NCBI GenBank assembly: GCA_034666965.1
Contig: JAXDKT010000144.1
Location: 1-16,206, forward strand
Origin: Chersky-267 sp034666965
GTDB lineage: Bacteria > Chloroflexota > Limnocylindria > Limnocylindrales > CSP1-4
Direction: 5' to 3'
DNA length: 16,206 bases
Position 1 is the stretch's first letter, and every line of letters begins with the position of its first letter. A model generated the notes under the pieces. The model worked only from the letters and a program-made list of their open reading frames with translations, ran no database searches and had not been told where the DNA came from. Positions 1 through 7,589 of the stretch are shown in pieces. A program made the translations under genes and the position numbers.

Positions 1-350
1 TCGTCGAGGCCGCCTGGGTCGTCTTCGACCGGGTCGCCGCCGCCGCGCCGGCCGAGCTGCGCAAGGGCCCGCGTGGTGGTGGGCGGAACACCGCCAAGAT
101 CGTCGGGCATGTCATCGAAGCGGACCACGCCTATGCCCGCGAGGTCGGCGTCCGCCTTCGGCCGCCGTCCCCGGGAGACCGAGCCGCTGTCGAGGCCGAG
201 CGGGCGGCGATGCTCGAGGTCATCCGCCAACCGTCCGACGGCTCGCCGCTGGCCGACCGGAGATGGACCACACGCTACGCCGCCCGCCGGATCGCCTGGC
301 ATGCGCTCGACCACGCCTGGGAGATCGAGGACCGCACCGATCCGGGCTAG
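1..350 (+). CDS. DinB-like protein, C-terminal part (cut by window start)
   Basis: The reading frame is open from base 3 to the TAG at 348-350, giving the last 115 residues of a protein whose start lies outside the window. Near the start is a segment with GGGRNTAKIVGHVIEADHAY, and near the end a segment RRIAWHALDHAWEIEDR. That pattern, with His residues spaced along predicted helices and a terminal H-x-L-D-H-A-W-E-I-E-D-R, resembles the four-helix DinB/YfiT-like superfamily of putative metal-dependent proteins as found in Actinobacteria and Chloroflexota. This is recognition from memory, not a database hit. The biochemical role of such proteins is mostly unknown. It converges with the aromatic operon; the two stop codons are only 26 bases apart. 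Codon use is strongly GC3-rich like its neighbours, which supports real coding. Confidence 0.55.
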   Translation, partial: VEAAWVVFDRVAAAAPAELRKGPRGGGRNTAKIVGHVIEADHAYAREVGVRLRPPSPGDRAAVEAERAAMLEVIRQPSDGSPLADRRWTTRYAARRIAWHALDHAWEIEDRTDPG

Positions 351-376
351 GGCCCCGGGCGCCGACGGCTTCCGGC

Positions 377-667
377 TCAGGCCGGTCGCGCCCGGTCGGT
401 CTCCTCGAGCGCGACCAGGACATCGATGATCCGGCGGTAGACGTCGACCAGGTCGGCCTGCGGGAGCGGGCCCTCGTTGGCCATCGCCACGCGCAACAGG
501 ACCTCCCGCTCGCGTTCGGGGTCGCGCACGCCGTCGCCGTGGGCCGCCTTCAGCCGGCCGGCCTCGAGCGCCAGCCGGGCCCGCTCGTTGAGCCGCTCGA
601 CGATCGTCCGGTCCAGCGCGTCGATGCGTGCCCGCAGCGCATCCAGCTCCTCGTCCGGCCGCGTCAT
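377..667 (-). CDS. Chorismate mutase, AroQ class (monofunctional)
   Basis: This 96-residue protein converts chorismate to prephenate, the first step toward Phe and Tyr. It matches the all-helical AroQ fold: LRARIDALD (R12, R14) at the N-terminus, ERARLALEAGRLK (R29, K40), then VRDPERERE (R48, D49, R52, E53), which line up with the E. coli active-site residues R11, R28, K39, D48, R51 and E52. The residue at the usual C-terminal Gln position appears to be Glu (VALEE). The length is that of a free-standing mutase domain, with no prephenate dehydratase or dehydrogenase attached. The ATG overlaps the stop of the upstream dehydroquinase by 4 bases (ATGA), so the two are probably translationally coupled. 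It is the last gene of the operon seen here. The frame stays open far upstream of this ATG, but that stretch is antisense to nothing meaningful and belongs to the dehydroquinase in another frame. Confidence 0.88.
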   Translation of the reverse strand: MTRPDEELDALRARIDALDRTIVERLNERARLALEAGRLKAAHGDGVRDPEREREVLLRVAMANEGPLPQADLVDVYRRIIDVLVALEETDRARPA

Positions 668-1110
668 TGCGGCAGCTCGCCGGCGGCGGCCCGCCGGGCG
701 ATCGATTCGAGCGCCAGGTGGTACCCACGCGAACGCTGGCCGACGATCGACTCCAGCGCGACGTCGCGCAGGAAGTTGACCGAGCGGAACGGCTCGCGGG
801 TCGACGGGTCGGAGAGGTGAACCTCGATGAACGGACGGTCGATCCCGACCAGGGCGTCGCGCAGGGCGACCGAGGTATGGGTCAGCCCGCCGGCATTGAC
901 GATGGCCACGTCGAAGTCGCGCTGGTGCAGCCGGTCGATCAGGGAGCCCTCGTGATTCGACTGGTAGAAGTCGACGGCCAGGCCCAGCTCGGCCGCGCGC
1001 TGCGCGATCCCGGCGTGGATCTGGTCGAGGGTCTCGCTGCCGTAGATCTCGGGCTCGCGGCTGCCCAGCAGGTCGAGATTCGGCCCCTGGAGCACCAGGA
1101 CCCGGGTCAT
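664..1110 (-). CDS. aroQ: 3-dehydroquinate dehydratase, type II
   Basis: A 148-residue cytoplasmic enzyme, usual length for the dodecameric type II family, that dehydrates 3-dehydroquinate to 3-dehydroshikimate (third pathway step). The family signatures are all visible: GPNLDLLGSREPEIYG (R18 and Y23 form the catalytic flexible lid; Tyr is the base), FYQSNHEG at 48-55, IVNAGGLTHTS at 70-80 with N72, and EVHLSDPSTREPFR at 96-109 with H98. The start is the ATG that overlaps the stop of the aroK-aroB fusion as ATGA, and its own stop overlaps the chorismate mutase ATG in the same way. Type II is unrelated to the type I (AroD) enzyme. Confidence 0.96.
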   Translation of the reverse strand: MTRVLVLQGPNLDLLGSREPEIYGSETLDQIHAGIAQRAAELGLAVDFYQSNHEGSLIDRLHQRDFDVAIVNAGGLTHTSVALRDALVGIDRPFIEVHLSDPSTREPFRSVNFLRDVALESIVGQRSRGYHLALESIARRAAAGELPQ

Positions 1111-2819
1111 CGTGCCGCCGCCTCCGAGTCGGCCAGTGCGCCACGCTCCGCGGCCGCCCCGGCGCTGGCCGGGCCGAGCAACTCACCGAGGGCGGCCGCG
1201 ACCGCCGAGTCGGGCACATCCGAGCGAACGACCACACCGTCGGCCGTGGGCAGGACCCAGCGCAGCCGGCCGCCGGCGGTCTTCTTATCGCTGGCCAGGC
1301 GCTCGAGGACGGCCGCGGTCGGATAGCCCAGGCGACCGACCCCCAGGCCGAGCCGATCCAGGAGCGCCGCGATCCGGGCGGCCCGGGCCGCCGGCGTCAC
1401 GCCGGTCTGGAGGCCGATCCGGCAGGCGGCCCGAAGACCATAGGCCACCGCCTCGCCGTGGAGCAGGCCCTCGTATCCTGCTGCGGCCTCCAGGGCATGG
1501 CCCATCGAGTGACCCAGGTTGAGGGCCAGCCGCCCGGCCGCGGCGGTTCCGTCGGCATCCGGCGGCCCGCCGCGCTCGCGCTCGTCGGCCAGGACGACCT
1601 CGACCTTCGCCCAGGCCGCACGCTCGACCAGCTCGGCGACCGCGCCGCCGTCAAAGGCCGCGTCCGTCCCGCGCGCGATCGCTTCGCCATCGGTCTCGAG
1701 CAGCTCGAACAGGCGGTCGTCACCCAGGGCGGCCATCTTGACCGCCTCGCCCAGGGCCGCCCGGCGCTGACGGTCGGGCAGGGTCCGCAATGTCGCGACG
1801 TCGGCGATGACGGCGCTCGGTTGGTGGAATGCGCCGACCAGGTTCTTGCCCTCGGGCAAGTCGACGGCCGTCTTGCCGCCGATCGAGCTGTCGAGCTGGG
1901 CCACCAGCGTGGTGGGCACGTGGATCAGCGGGATGCCGCGCAGATAGACCGCAGCCAGGAACCCGGCACTGTCCCCAAGGGCGCCGCCGCCGACGGCGAC
2001 CAGTGGCTCCCCGCGCTCGACCCGGAGCCCGGTCAGGGCTCGTGCCGCGATCTCGATCTGGGCCAGCTTCTTGGCTTCCTCTCCCGTGGGGAAGATCGTC
2101 AGCTCGAGCGGCAGCCCGGCGGCGTCGAGCGACGCGGAGATCCGCGGTCCGACGGCAGCCCACGCCCCCGGCTCGGACACGATCAGTGCGCGGCGAGCGC
2201 CGAGCCGAAGCAGCTGCTCGACCAGCCCTCGCCCGAGGAGCTCGTCGCCGATGACCATCCGGCCGATCGGCGTGGTGGCGTCCAGCAGCGTCGTACCGGT
2301 CGGTCGTGGCTCGGTCAGCAGCGCCTCGATCGTCTCGACGACCGTCCCGACCGGGGCCAGCCCGTTGACCCGGTGGCCCGCGGCATAGAACCGTTCGCGC
2401 GCGGCCGCGAGGGCCCGGATCGCGCCGATCGGGTCCGGACCGGCGATCAGCGGACGCGGATTGGGACTGTGACGCAGACGCTGGGCCAGCGCCTCGGGCA
2501 GGCCATCGAGCCAGACGACGGTCCGCCCGCGATACAGCCACCAACGGTTGCGCGGGTCGACCACAGCCCCGCCGCCGGTCGCGATCACGAAGCGCACCTC
2601 GGGCCTGGCGTCGGCCGGCCCGAGGTCGGCCACGGCCGAGCGTTCCCGGGCCCGGAAGCCCGGCTCGCCCTCGGTCGCGAAGATGTCCGCGATCCGCCGT
2701 CCGGCTGTCGTCTCGATGGTCTCATCCAGGTCGACGAACCGGGCGCCGTGACGAGACGCCAGGCGGCGTCCGACGGCGCTCTTGCCGCTACCCGGGAGTC
2801 CGACCAGGACGACGTCCAT
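1107..2819 (-). CDS. aroKB: Shikimate kinase / 3-dehydroquinate synthase fusion
   Basis: One 570-residue polypeptide carries two pathway steps. Residues 1 to about 170 are shikimate kinase: Walker A GLPGSGKS at 7-14, DLDETIE with D32, EGEPGFRARE with the shikimate-binding Arg, GGGAV at 82-86, and the RPLI lid near 122. From about 178 it is dehydroquinate synthase: AVGGGALGD at 275-283, VPTTLVAQLDSSIGGKT at 301-317, GKNLVGAFHQP, and putative zinc ligands E358, H437 and H454 in ALGEAVK, LNLGHSMGH and LLHGEAVAYG. A short Gly/Pro/Ala insertion (about 418-429) interrupts the region before the LNLGH motif. I chose ATG at 2819 because the kinase fold begins at once (MDVVLVG); upstream codons are low-complexity. 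The stop overlaps aroQ by 4 bases, and the gap to aroC is 7 bases. There is no stop or frameshift between domains, so this is a true fusion. The two steps are not consecutive (5th and 2nd). Confidence 0.95.
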   Translation of the reverse strand: MDVVLVGLPGSGKSAVGRRLASRHGARFVDLDETIETTAGRRIADIFATEGEPGFRARERSAVADLGPADARPEVRFVIATGGGAVVDPRNRWWLYRGRTVVWLDGLPEALAQRLRHSPNPRPLIAGPDPIGAIRALAAARERFYAAGHRVNGLAPVGTVVETIEALLTEPRPTGTTLLDATTPIGRMVIGDELLGRGLVEQLLRLGARRALIVSEPGAWAAVGPRISASLDAAGLPLELTIFPTGEEAKKLAQIEIAARALTGLRVERGEPLVAVGGGALGDSAGFLAAVYLRGIPLIHVPTTLVAQLDSSIGGKTAVDLPEGKNLVGAFHQPSAVIADVATLRTLPDRQRRAALGEAVKMAALGDDRLFELLETDGEAIARGTDAAFDGGAVAELVERAAWAKVEVVLADERERGGPPDADGTAAAGRLALNLGHSMGHALEAAAGYEGLLHGEAVAYGLRAACRIGLQTGVTPAARAARIAALLDRLGLGVGRLGYPTAAVLERLASDKKTAGGRLRWVLPTADGVVVRSDVPDSAVAAALGELLGPASAGAAAERGALADSEAAAR

Positions 2820-2826
2820 GGCGGTC

Positions 2827-4128
2827 TCAGTCGTCCCCGCCGGAGCCGGCCTCGCCGTCCCCGACGTCGCTGCCACCCACCCGCTGTCCACCCGGTCGCC
2901 CGCCGGCGATCGGCGCCTCGGGCGTCCGCGCGATCCGTTCGCGGTAGCGGTCGAGGTTGTCGCGGGTCTCGGCCAGCGAATCGCCACCGAACTTGTCGAG
3001 CGCGAAGTCGGCCAGGGTCAGCAGGACCATTGCCTCGCCGACGACGCCCGCGGCCGGGACCACGCTGATGTCGCTTCGCTCGTAATGGGCCTTGTCGACG
3101 GTCTCGCCGGTCACCAGGTCGGCCGACGGCAGGGGCCGGGCGAGGGTCGAGATGGGTTTGACCGCGCCGCGCACGACGAGCGGCTCGCCGTTGGTCACTC
3201 CGCCGGTCAGGCCGCCGGCGTTGTTTGAGCGATGGATCCAGCGTCCGCCCTCGCCGCGCCCCACGATCACGTCGTGGACCTGCGAGCCGAATCGACGGGT
3301 CTGCTCGAAGCCGAGCCCGAATTCCACGCCCTTGACGATGTTGATGCTCATCAGCGCCGCGGCCAGGGCCGCGTCCAGCCGGCGGTCCCAGTGGACATAC
3401 GAGCCGAGCCCGATCGGCAGGCCGTGGGCAACCACCTCGAACACGCCCCCGACCGTGTCCCCGTTGCTGCGCGCCTCGTCGATGCGGGCGATCATCCGGA
3501 TCTCGGCCTCGGGGTCGGGACAGCGCAGCGGCGAGGCGTCGGCGAGGTCACGGGGCAGCGTCGCCGCGGCGGGATCGATGGCGACGCCGCCGACCTCGGC
3601 GGTGAACGACCAGACCTCGACGCCCAGCTCAGCCAGGAATGCCCGGGCGACTGCGCCGGCCGCCACCCGCGCGGCGGTCTCGCGAGCCGATGCCCGCTCG
3701 AGCACGTTGCGGACGTCGTTGAAGCCGTACTTCAGGGCACCGGCGAGGTCGGCGTGCCCGGGCCGCACCCGGGTGACCGGAGTGGCCCGCTTGTTGCCAT
3801 CTTCGGCCAGGGCCAGCAGCTCGGCCGCCTCGGCACCGCTGAGTGGCTCCACCTGCATGACCGAGGTCCAGTTCTCCCAGTCGCGGTTGGCGACCTCGAG
3901 CAGGATCGGCGAGCCGAGGGTCAATCCGTGGCGGACCCCCGACACGATCTGCGCACGATCCTGCTCGATGGCCTGGCGCGCGCCTCGCCCGTAGCCGCGC
4001 TGGCGGCGGGCCAGGTCGACCGCGATGGCGTCGGCCGTCAGGACCAGCCCGGCCGGGATCCCTTCGACGATGACCCCCAGCGCCCGCCCGTGCGATTCCC
4101 CGGCGGTCAGGAAGCGCAGCCGGCCCAC
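2827..4128 (-). CDS. aroC: Chorismate synthase
   Basis: A 433-residue protein that makes chorismate from EPSP using reduced FMN, the last common step. Signatures: RFLTAGESHG at 5-14 with H13, GYGRGARQ, EQDRAQIVSGVRHGLTLGSP, ERASARETAARVAAG, EARSNGDTVGG, and SNNAGGLTGGVTNGEP, ending with a segment RSDISVVPAAGVVGEAM. The start is GTG at 4126-4128, one base after the aroE stop; the protein then begins VGRLRFLTAGESHG as in the family, whereas the frame extended upstream only gives antisense-type low-complexity sequence. It is somewhat longer than many homologues because of a Gly/Asp-rich, probably disordered tail of about 35 residues (GGRPGGQRVGG and following). Substrate comes from aroA directly upstream in the operon. 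Confidence 0.96.
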   Translation of the reverse strand: MGRLRFLTAGESHGRALGVIVEGIPAGLVLTADAIAVDLARRQRGYGRGARQAIEQDRAQIVSGVRHGLTLGSPILLEVANRDWENWTSVMQVEPLSGAEAAELLALAEDGNKRATPVTRVRPGHADLAGALKYGFNDVRNVLERASARETAARVAAGAVARAFLAELGVEVWSFTAEVGGVAIDPAAATLPRDLADASPLRCPDPEAEIRMIARIDEARSNGDTVGGVFEVVAHGLPIGLGSYVHWDRRLDAALAAALMSINIVKGVEFGLGFEQTRRFGSQVHDVIVGRGEGGRWIHRSNNAGGLTGGVTNGEPLVVRGAVKPISTLARPLPSADLVTGETVDKAHYERSDISVVPAAGVVGEAMVLLTLADFALDKFGGDSLAETRDNLDRYRERIARTPEAPIAGGRPGGQRVGGSDVGDGEAGSGGDD

Positions 4129-4129
4129 G

Positions 4130-5014
4130 CTAGCTGGTGGCGGCGGCGCCGGTCGGCTCGCCCTCGGCCGACTCGATGCCCTCGGCTCGGGCCTCGTGCA
4201 GCTTGGCCTGCATGATCTCGATCGGGGCGGGCTGGCCGGTCCACAACGTGAATGCGGCTGCGCCCTGGTTGAGCAGCATGATCTCGCCGTCGGACGTCGC
4301 ATCGCCCGCCGCCGCGGCGTCGCGCAGCAGGCGTGTCTTGCGGTAGATGAGGTCGAGGACCAGCAGCTCCGGCGGCAGGAGCTCGCCGGGGATCGGCGTC
4401 TCGTCGCCGTGCAGGCCGATCGAGGTGGCGTTGACGAGGACCCGGGTCTTGGCCAGCTCGGCCTCGATGATCGACTCGTGCCAGGGCATCGCCTTGAGCT
4501 CCATGTGGGCGGCGCTCCGGGAGAAGTGCTTGACCAGCGCCTCGGCCCGGTGGAGATGGCGATTGAACACGATCACCCGGGTGAAGCCCTCGGTGACCAG
4601 CCCGAAGACGACCGCCCGCGCGGCGCCACCGGCCCCCAGCACCACCGCCTGGCGGGGCATCTTCTGTTTGCCCACCAGCCGGTCCAGGGCGATCCGGAAG
4701 CCGGGCACGTCGGTGTTGTGTCCGATCAGGCGCTTGCCCTCGCGGGTGATCGTGTTGACCGCGCCGGTGGCGTGGGCCTCCTCGGTCAAGCGGTCGACCA
4801 GCGGAACGACCTTCTCCTTGTAGGGGATGGTCACGTTGGCGCCCAGGAAGTCGTCGCCGCGGATCTCAGCGATCGCGTCCGGCAGCTCCATCGGGGTGCG
4901 ATCCCAGAGCTCGTAGACGGCAGCGACGCCGCGCTCGTCGAAGGCCGCCTGCTGCATCGCGCCCGACAGCGAGTGCGCCACCGGATGACCGATGAGAATC
5001 ACGCGCTTGGTCAT
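4130..5014 (-). CDS. aroE: Shikimate dehydrogenase (NADP-dependent)
   Basis: A 294-residue enzyme reducing 3-dehydroshikimate to shikimate. The N-terminal substrate domain shows GHPVAHSLSG (S15 and S17 bind shikimate), NVTIPYKE with catalytic K66, and GHNTDVPGF with D102. The Rossmann domain shows VVLGAGGAARAV at about 125-135, then VIVFNRHLHRA, where an Asn-Arg-x-x-x-Arg clamp is typical for NADPH preference, then NATSIGL, and near the C-terminus LLNQGAAAFTLWTGQPAP. The start is the ATG that overlaps the aroA stop as ATGA. The C-terminal 25 residues after the family end are Glu/Ala-rich and look disordered. Single-domain AroE of normal size. Confidence 0.96.
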   Translation of the reverse strand: MTKRVILIGHPVAHSLSGAMQQAAFDERGVAAVYELWDRTPMELPDAIAEIRGDDFLGANVTIPYKEKVVPLVDRLTEEAHATGAVNTITREGKRLIGHNTDVPGFRIALDRLVGKQKMPRQAVVLGAGGAARAVVFGLVTEGFTRVIVFNRHLHRAEALVKHFSRSAAHMELKAMPWHESIIEAELAKTRVLVNATSIGLHGDETPIPGELLPPELLVLDLIYRKTRLLRDAAAAGDATSDGEIMLLNQGAAAFTLWTGQPAPIEIMQAKLHEARAEGIESAEGEPTGAAATS

Positions 5015-6399
5015 GCCCGTACCCCCGCGAGTTCGCCGAAGAAGCCTGGATAGGAGATCGACGCGCAGTCCGGCGCCCCGATCGCGGTCCGGCCCCGCGC
5101 GATAAGGCCGGCCACCGCGAAGGTCATCGCCAGGCGATGGTCGCCGAGGCTGTCGGTCGGCGCGCCCAGCAGAGCGGTCGGCCCCTCGATCGTGAGATCG
5201 TCGCCGTCGACGCTCAACCGAGCGCCGAGGGCTGTGAGTCCGGCGACGATGCCCGCGATCCGATCGGATTCCTTGTGACGCAGCTCGCCGGCGCCGCGGA
5301 TCGTGGTCCGGCCCTGGGCCTGGCTGGCGGCCAGGCACAGGATCGGGATCTCGTCGATGGCCGCGGCGACCTCCGCCGGCGAGACGTCGATCCCCTCGAG
5401 GGCGCTGGAGCGAACGACCAGGTCGGCTACCGGCTCGCCCATCCCGTCGTCAGGGCCGGGGTGCGACCCGTCCGAGCCCACTTCGTCGATCCGTGCGCCC
5501 ATGCGCCGCAGCAGTTCAACGATGGCGCGGCGGGTCGGGTTGACGCCCACCCGGCGGAGGGTCAGCTCGGCATCCGGATGGATGGCTCCCGCGACGAGCC
5601 AGAAGGCAGCCGCGGACACGTCGGCTGGAACGATCTCCTCGACCGCACCCACGCGTAGCCCTCCCTCGACGCTCAAGACGGCCCCGACCCCGCTATCGCC
5701 CGCTTCCATGGTCACCGGCACCCCGCGCGCCCGAAGCATCCGCTCGGTGTGATCGCGCGTCGCGATCGACTCTCGAACCGTGGTCCGGCCCTCCGCCCGC
5801 AGCCCCGCCAGCAGGATCGCGGACTTCACCTGGGCGCTCGGGACGCTGGTCGAGTAGTCGATCGCCCGAAGCGGGCTGTGGCCGATCACGGTCAGCGGCG
5901 GAACGGAATCGTTCCGGCGGGCATGGAGCACGGCGCCCATCGAGCGCAGCGGCTCGATGATACGAGCCACCGGGCGGCGCCGCAATGAGTCGTCGCCATC
6001 GAGGACGTGGGTGGCGGGCAGGCCGGCCAGCACGCCGGCCATCAGGCGCAGGGTCGTCCCCGAGTTGCGGCAGTCGAGGACGCCGTCGGCTTCGTGGAGC
6101 CCGTCGATCCCCGGCGACACCACGCGGTAGGAGACCGTTCGGCCATCGCCGGCGACGCGCTCGACGCGCGCCCCCAGGCGTTCGATCAGGGCCGCCATCG
6201 TCCGGACGTCCTCGCCATCGCCGGCGGCCTCGATGGGGCTCTCGCCTTCGGCCAGGGCGGCCAGCAGCAGGGCCCGGTGGCTGATCGACTTGTCGCCGGG
6301 CAGCCCCGGCTCGCCGCGCAAGCGCGACGCTGGCGCGACGATCGCCGGTCCGGTCGTCTCGGCGACGATGCCCGCGGCGACGACCGGCCTCCCGCTCAA
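5011..6399 (-). CDS. aroA: 3-phosphoshikimate 1-carboxyvinyltransferase (EPSP synthase)
   Basis: A 462-residue enzyme that joins PEP and shikimate-3-phosphate, making EPSP for AroC. Visible motifs: LPGDKSISHRALLLAAL with K37, NSGTTLRLMAGVLAG, SAQVKSAILLAGL, DEIPILCLAAS with the catalytic Asp, ELRHKESDRI, GDHRLAMTFAVAGL, and SISYPGFFGEL at the end. No ATG or GTG fits before the PGDKS motif in this frame. The only good start is TTG at 6397-6399, which overlaps the DAHP synthase stop as TTGA, exactly the coupling geometry (ATGA) seen at other junctions in this operon. That gives a 30-residue N-terminus before LPGDKS, a little longer than usual. The frame stays open upstream to 7515, but that is shadow sequence of the DAHP synthase gene. 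Confidence 0.94.
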   Translation of the reverse strand: MSGRPVVAAGIVAETTGPAIVAPASRLRGEPGLPGDKSISHRALLLAALAEGESPIEAAGDGEDVRTMAALIERLGARVERVAGDGRTVSYRVVSPGIDGLHEADGVLDCRNSGTTLRLMAGVLAGLPATHVLDGDDSLRRRPVARIIEPLRSMGAVLHARRNDSVPPLTVIGHSPLRAIDYSTSVPSAQVKSAILLAGLRAEGRTTVRESIATRDHTERMLRARGVPVTMEAGDSGVGAVLSVEGGLRVGAVEEIVPADVSAAAFWLVAGAIHPDAELTLRRVGVNPTRRAIVELLRRMGARIDEVGSDGSHPGPDDGMGEPVADLVVRSSALEGIDVSPAEVAAAIDEIPILCLAASQAQGRTTIRGAGELRHKESDRIAGIVAGLTALGARLSVDGDDLTIEGPTALLGAPTDSLGDHRLAMTFAVAGLIARGRTAIGAPDCASISYPGFFGELAGVRA

Positions 6400-7472
6400 T
6401 GCCTGCTCGCGCCGCCGACCTTCAGCGCCGCCCCGGACAGGACCGGGTCGTCGTGGAGATCGCGGATCTGCGCGTGGATCGACCGGAGCGCGGCCATCAG
6501 CTCGGCGAACTGCTCCAGGGTGATCGACTGCTCGCCGTCGGACAGCGCCTCGTCGGGACGCGGGTGGACCTCGACCATGACCCCGTCGGCGCCGGCGGCC
6601 ACCGCCGCCAGGGCCATCGGCTTGATCAGCCAGCGCTTGCCCGTGGCGTGGCTGGGGTCGACGATCACCGGCAGGTGGGTCAGATGGTGAAGGAGCGGGA
6701 CGGCCGCCAGGTCGAGCGTGTTGCGGGTATACGTCTCGAACGTCCGGATGCCGCGCTCGCACAGGATCACGTTGGGATTGCCCGAGCTGACGATGTACTC
6801 GGCCGACATCAGCCACTCCTCGATGGTCGCGCCATAGCCGCGCTTGAGCATGACTGGTCGGGCGACCCGGCCGACGGCGGTGAGCAGCGAGAAGTTCTGC
6901 ATGTTGCGGGTGCCGACCTGGAGGATGTCGGCGTACTCGGCCACGATGTCCACCTGGTTGGGCTCCATGACCTCGGTGATCACCGGCAGGCCCGTCCGCT
7001 CGCGCGCCTCGGCCAGGTAGCGCAGTCCCTCGACGCCCAGTCCCTGGAACGAGTACGGGCTGGTCCGCGGTTTGAACGCCCCGCCACGGATGACCGTCGC
7101 CCCGCCGGCAACGACCCCGGCGACCGTCTCCATCAGCTGCTCGCGGCTCTCGATCGAGCAGGGGCCGGCCATCACCGTCAGCGAGCCGTCGCCGATCGTG
7201 GCATCGAGGACCCGGATGACCGTGTCCTCGGGATGGAACTCGCGCGAGGTCAATTTGAACGGCCGCTTGATCGCGGTCACGGTCTCGACCCCGGGCAGGG
7301 CCTCGAGCCGGCTCATCAGGGCCGGCCGGCGCGCGCCGATCTCGCCCACCACTGCGATCGCGACGCGCTCGGGTCCGGCATGGTCGTAGGGGGTCAGCCC
7401 TTCGCTCAGGATGTGGCTCTTCACGCCATTGATCTCGCCTTCGCTGGCGCCGATGGCCATCACCACGAACAT
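6396..7472 (-). CDS. aroF: 3-deoxy-7-phosphoheptulonate (DAHP) synthase, type I-beta
   Basis: First enzyme of the shikimate pathway, joining PEP and erythrose-4-phosphate. The 358 residues align by eye over the full length with the Thermotoga maritima type of DAHP synthase. Residues 1 to about 70 form a ferredoxin-like/ACT-like regulatory domain (MFVVMAIGASEGEI start) that in that family mediates inhibition by Tyr and Phe. The TIM barrel follows: MAGPCSIES at 101-109 (metal-binding Cys), RGGAFKPRTSPYSFQGLG at 129-146, DILQVGTRNMQNF, LKRGYGATIEEW, ILCERGIRTFE, VDPSHATGKR and VEVHPRPDEALSDGEQS with metal ligands His, Glu and Asp. ATG at 7472 matches the family N-terminus. A strong Shine-Dalgarno AGGAAGGA lies at 7482-7489, nine bases upstream. 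First gene of the operon, behind a Tyr/Phe leader and terminator. Confidence 0.96.
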   Translation of the reverse strand: MFVVMAIGASEGEINGVKSHILSEGLTPYDHAGPERVAIAVVGEIGARRPALMSRLEALPGVETVTAIKRPFKLTSREFHPEDTVIRVLDATIGDGSLTVMAGPCSIESREQLMETVAGVVAGGATVIRGGAFKPRTSPYSFQGLGVEGLRYLAEARERTGLPVITEVMEPNQVDIVAEYADILQVGTRNMQNFSLLTAVGRVARPVMLKRGYGATIEEWLMSAEYIVSSGNPNVILCERGIRTFETYTRNTLDLAAVPLLHHLTHLPVIVDPSHATGKRWLIKPMALAAVAAGADGVMVEVHPRPDEALSDGEQSITLEQFAELMAALRSIHAQIRDLHDDPVLSGAALKVGGASRH

Positions 7473-7481
7473 CCGTGCGCG

Positions 7482-7489
7482 TCCTTCCT
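7482..7489 (-). promoter_or_regulatory. Ribosome binding site of aroF
   Basis: AGGAAGGA, nine bases before the ATG. It lies after the attenuator terminator, so aroF can only be translated from transcripts that read through. It fixes the start at 7472 rather than the in-frame ATG four codons later. Confidence 0.8.
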
Positions 7490-7510
7490 GTCGGTGGCGG
7501 CTCGAGCGGG

Positions 7511-7546
7511 GACAAACAAAAAAGCAGAGGTCGTGACCTCTGCTTT
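7511..7546 (-). terminator. Attenuator terminator in front of aroF
   Basis: On the minus strand, arm AAAGCAGAGGTC (7546-7535) is followed after two bases by its perfect complement GACCTCTGCTTT (7532-7521), i.e. an 11-bp stem with a CACG loop, and then a T-rich run TTTGTTTG. This is a textbook intrinsic terminator oriented toward aroF. It lies 43 bases after the stop codon of a short leader ORF and 30-odd bases before the aroF ribosome binding site; no gene ends just upstream, so its job must be conditional termination of the aromatic operon. On the + strand the hairpin is not followed by a T-run. Confidence 0.88.
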
Positions 7547-7564
7547 CCCCGGCACGACCCGTGC

Positions 7565-7585
7565 TCCCGGGCCTAGGCTCCGGGA
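7565..7585 (-). promoter_or_regulatory. Middle hairpin of the aroF leader RNA
   Basis: TCCCGG (7585-7580) and CCGGGA (7570-7565) can form a 6-bp stem with a 9-base loop between the leader peptide stop and the terminator. Such a hairpin is usual in ribosome-mediated attenuators as a pause or alternative structure. The fold is drawn by eye only. Confidence 0.45.
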
Positions 7586-7589
7586 ACGA

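Noticed and set aside
1458..3068. A 536-codon + strand ORF opposite aroKB
   Set aside because: It is a mirror of the aroKB frame with low-complexity translation, while the minus strand carries clear enzyme motifs.
6397..7515. N-terminal extension of EPSP synthase fused in frame through the aroF region
   Set aside because: The upstream open frame is the shadow of DAHP synthase on the same strand; its translation is Arg/Gly-rich and lacks motifs.
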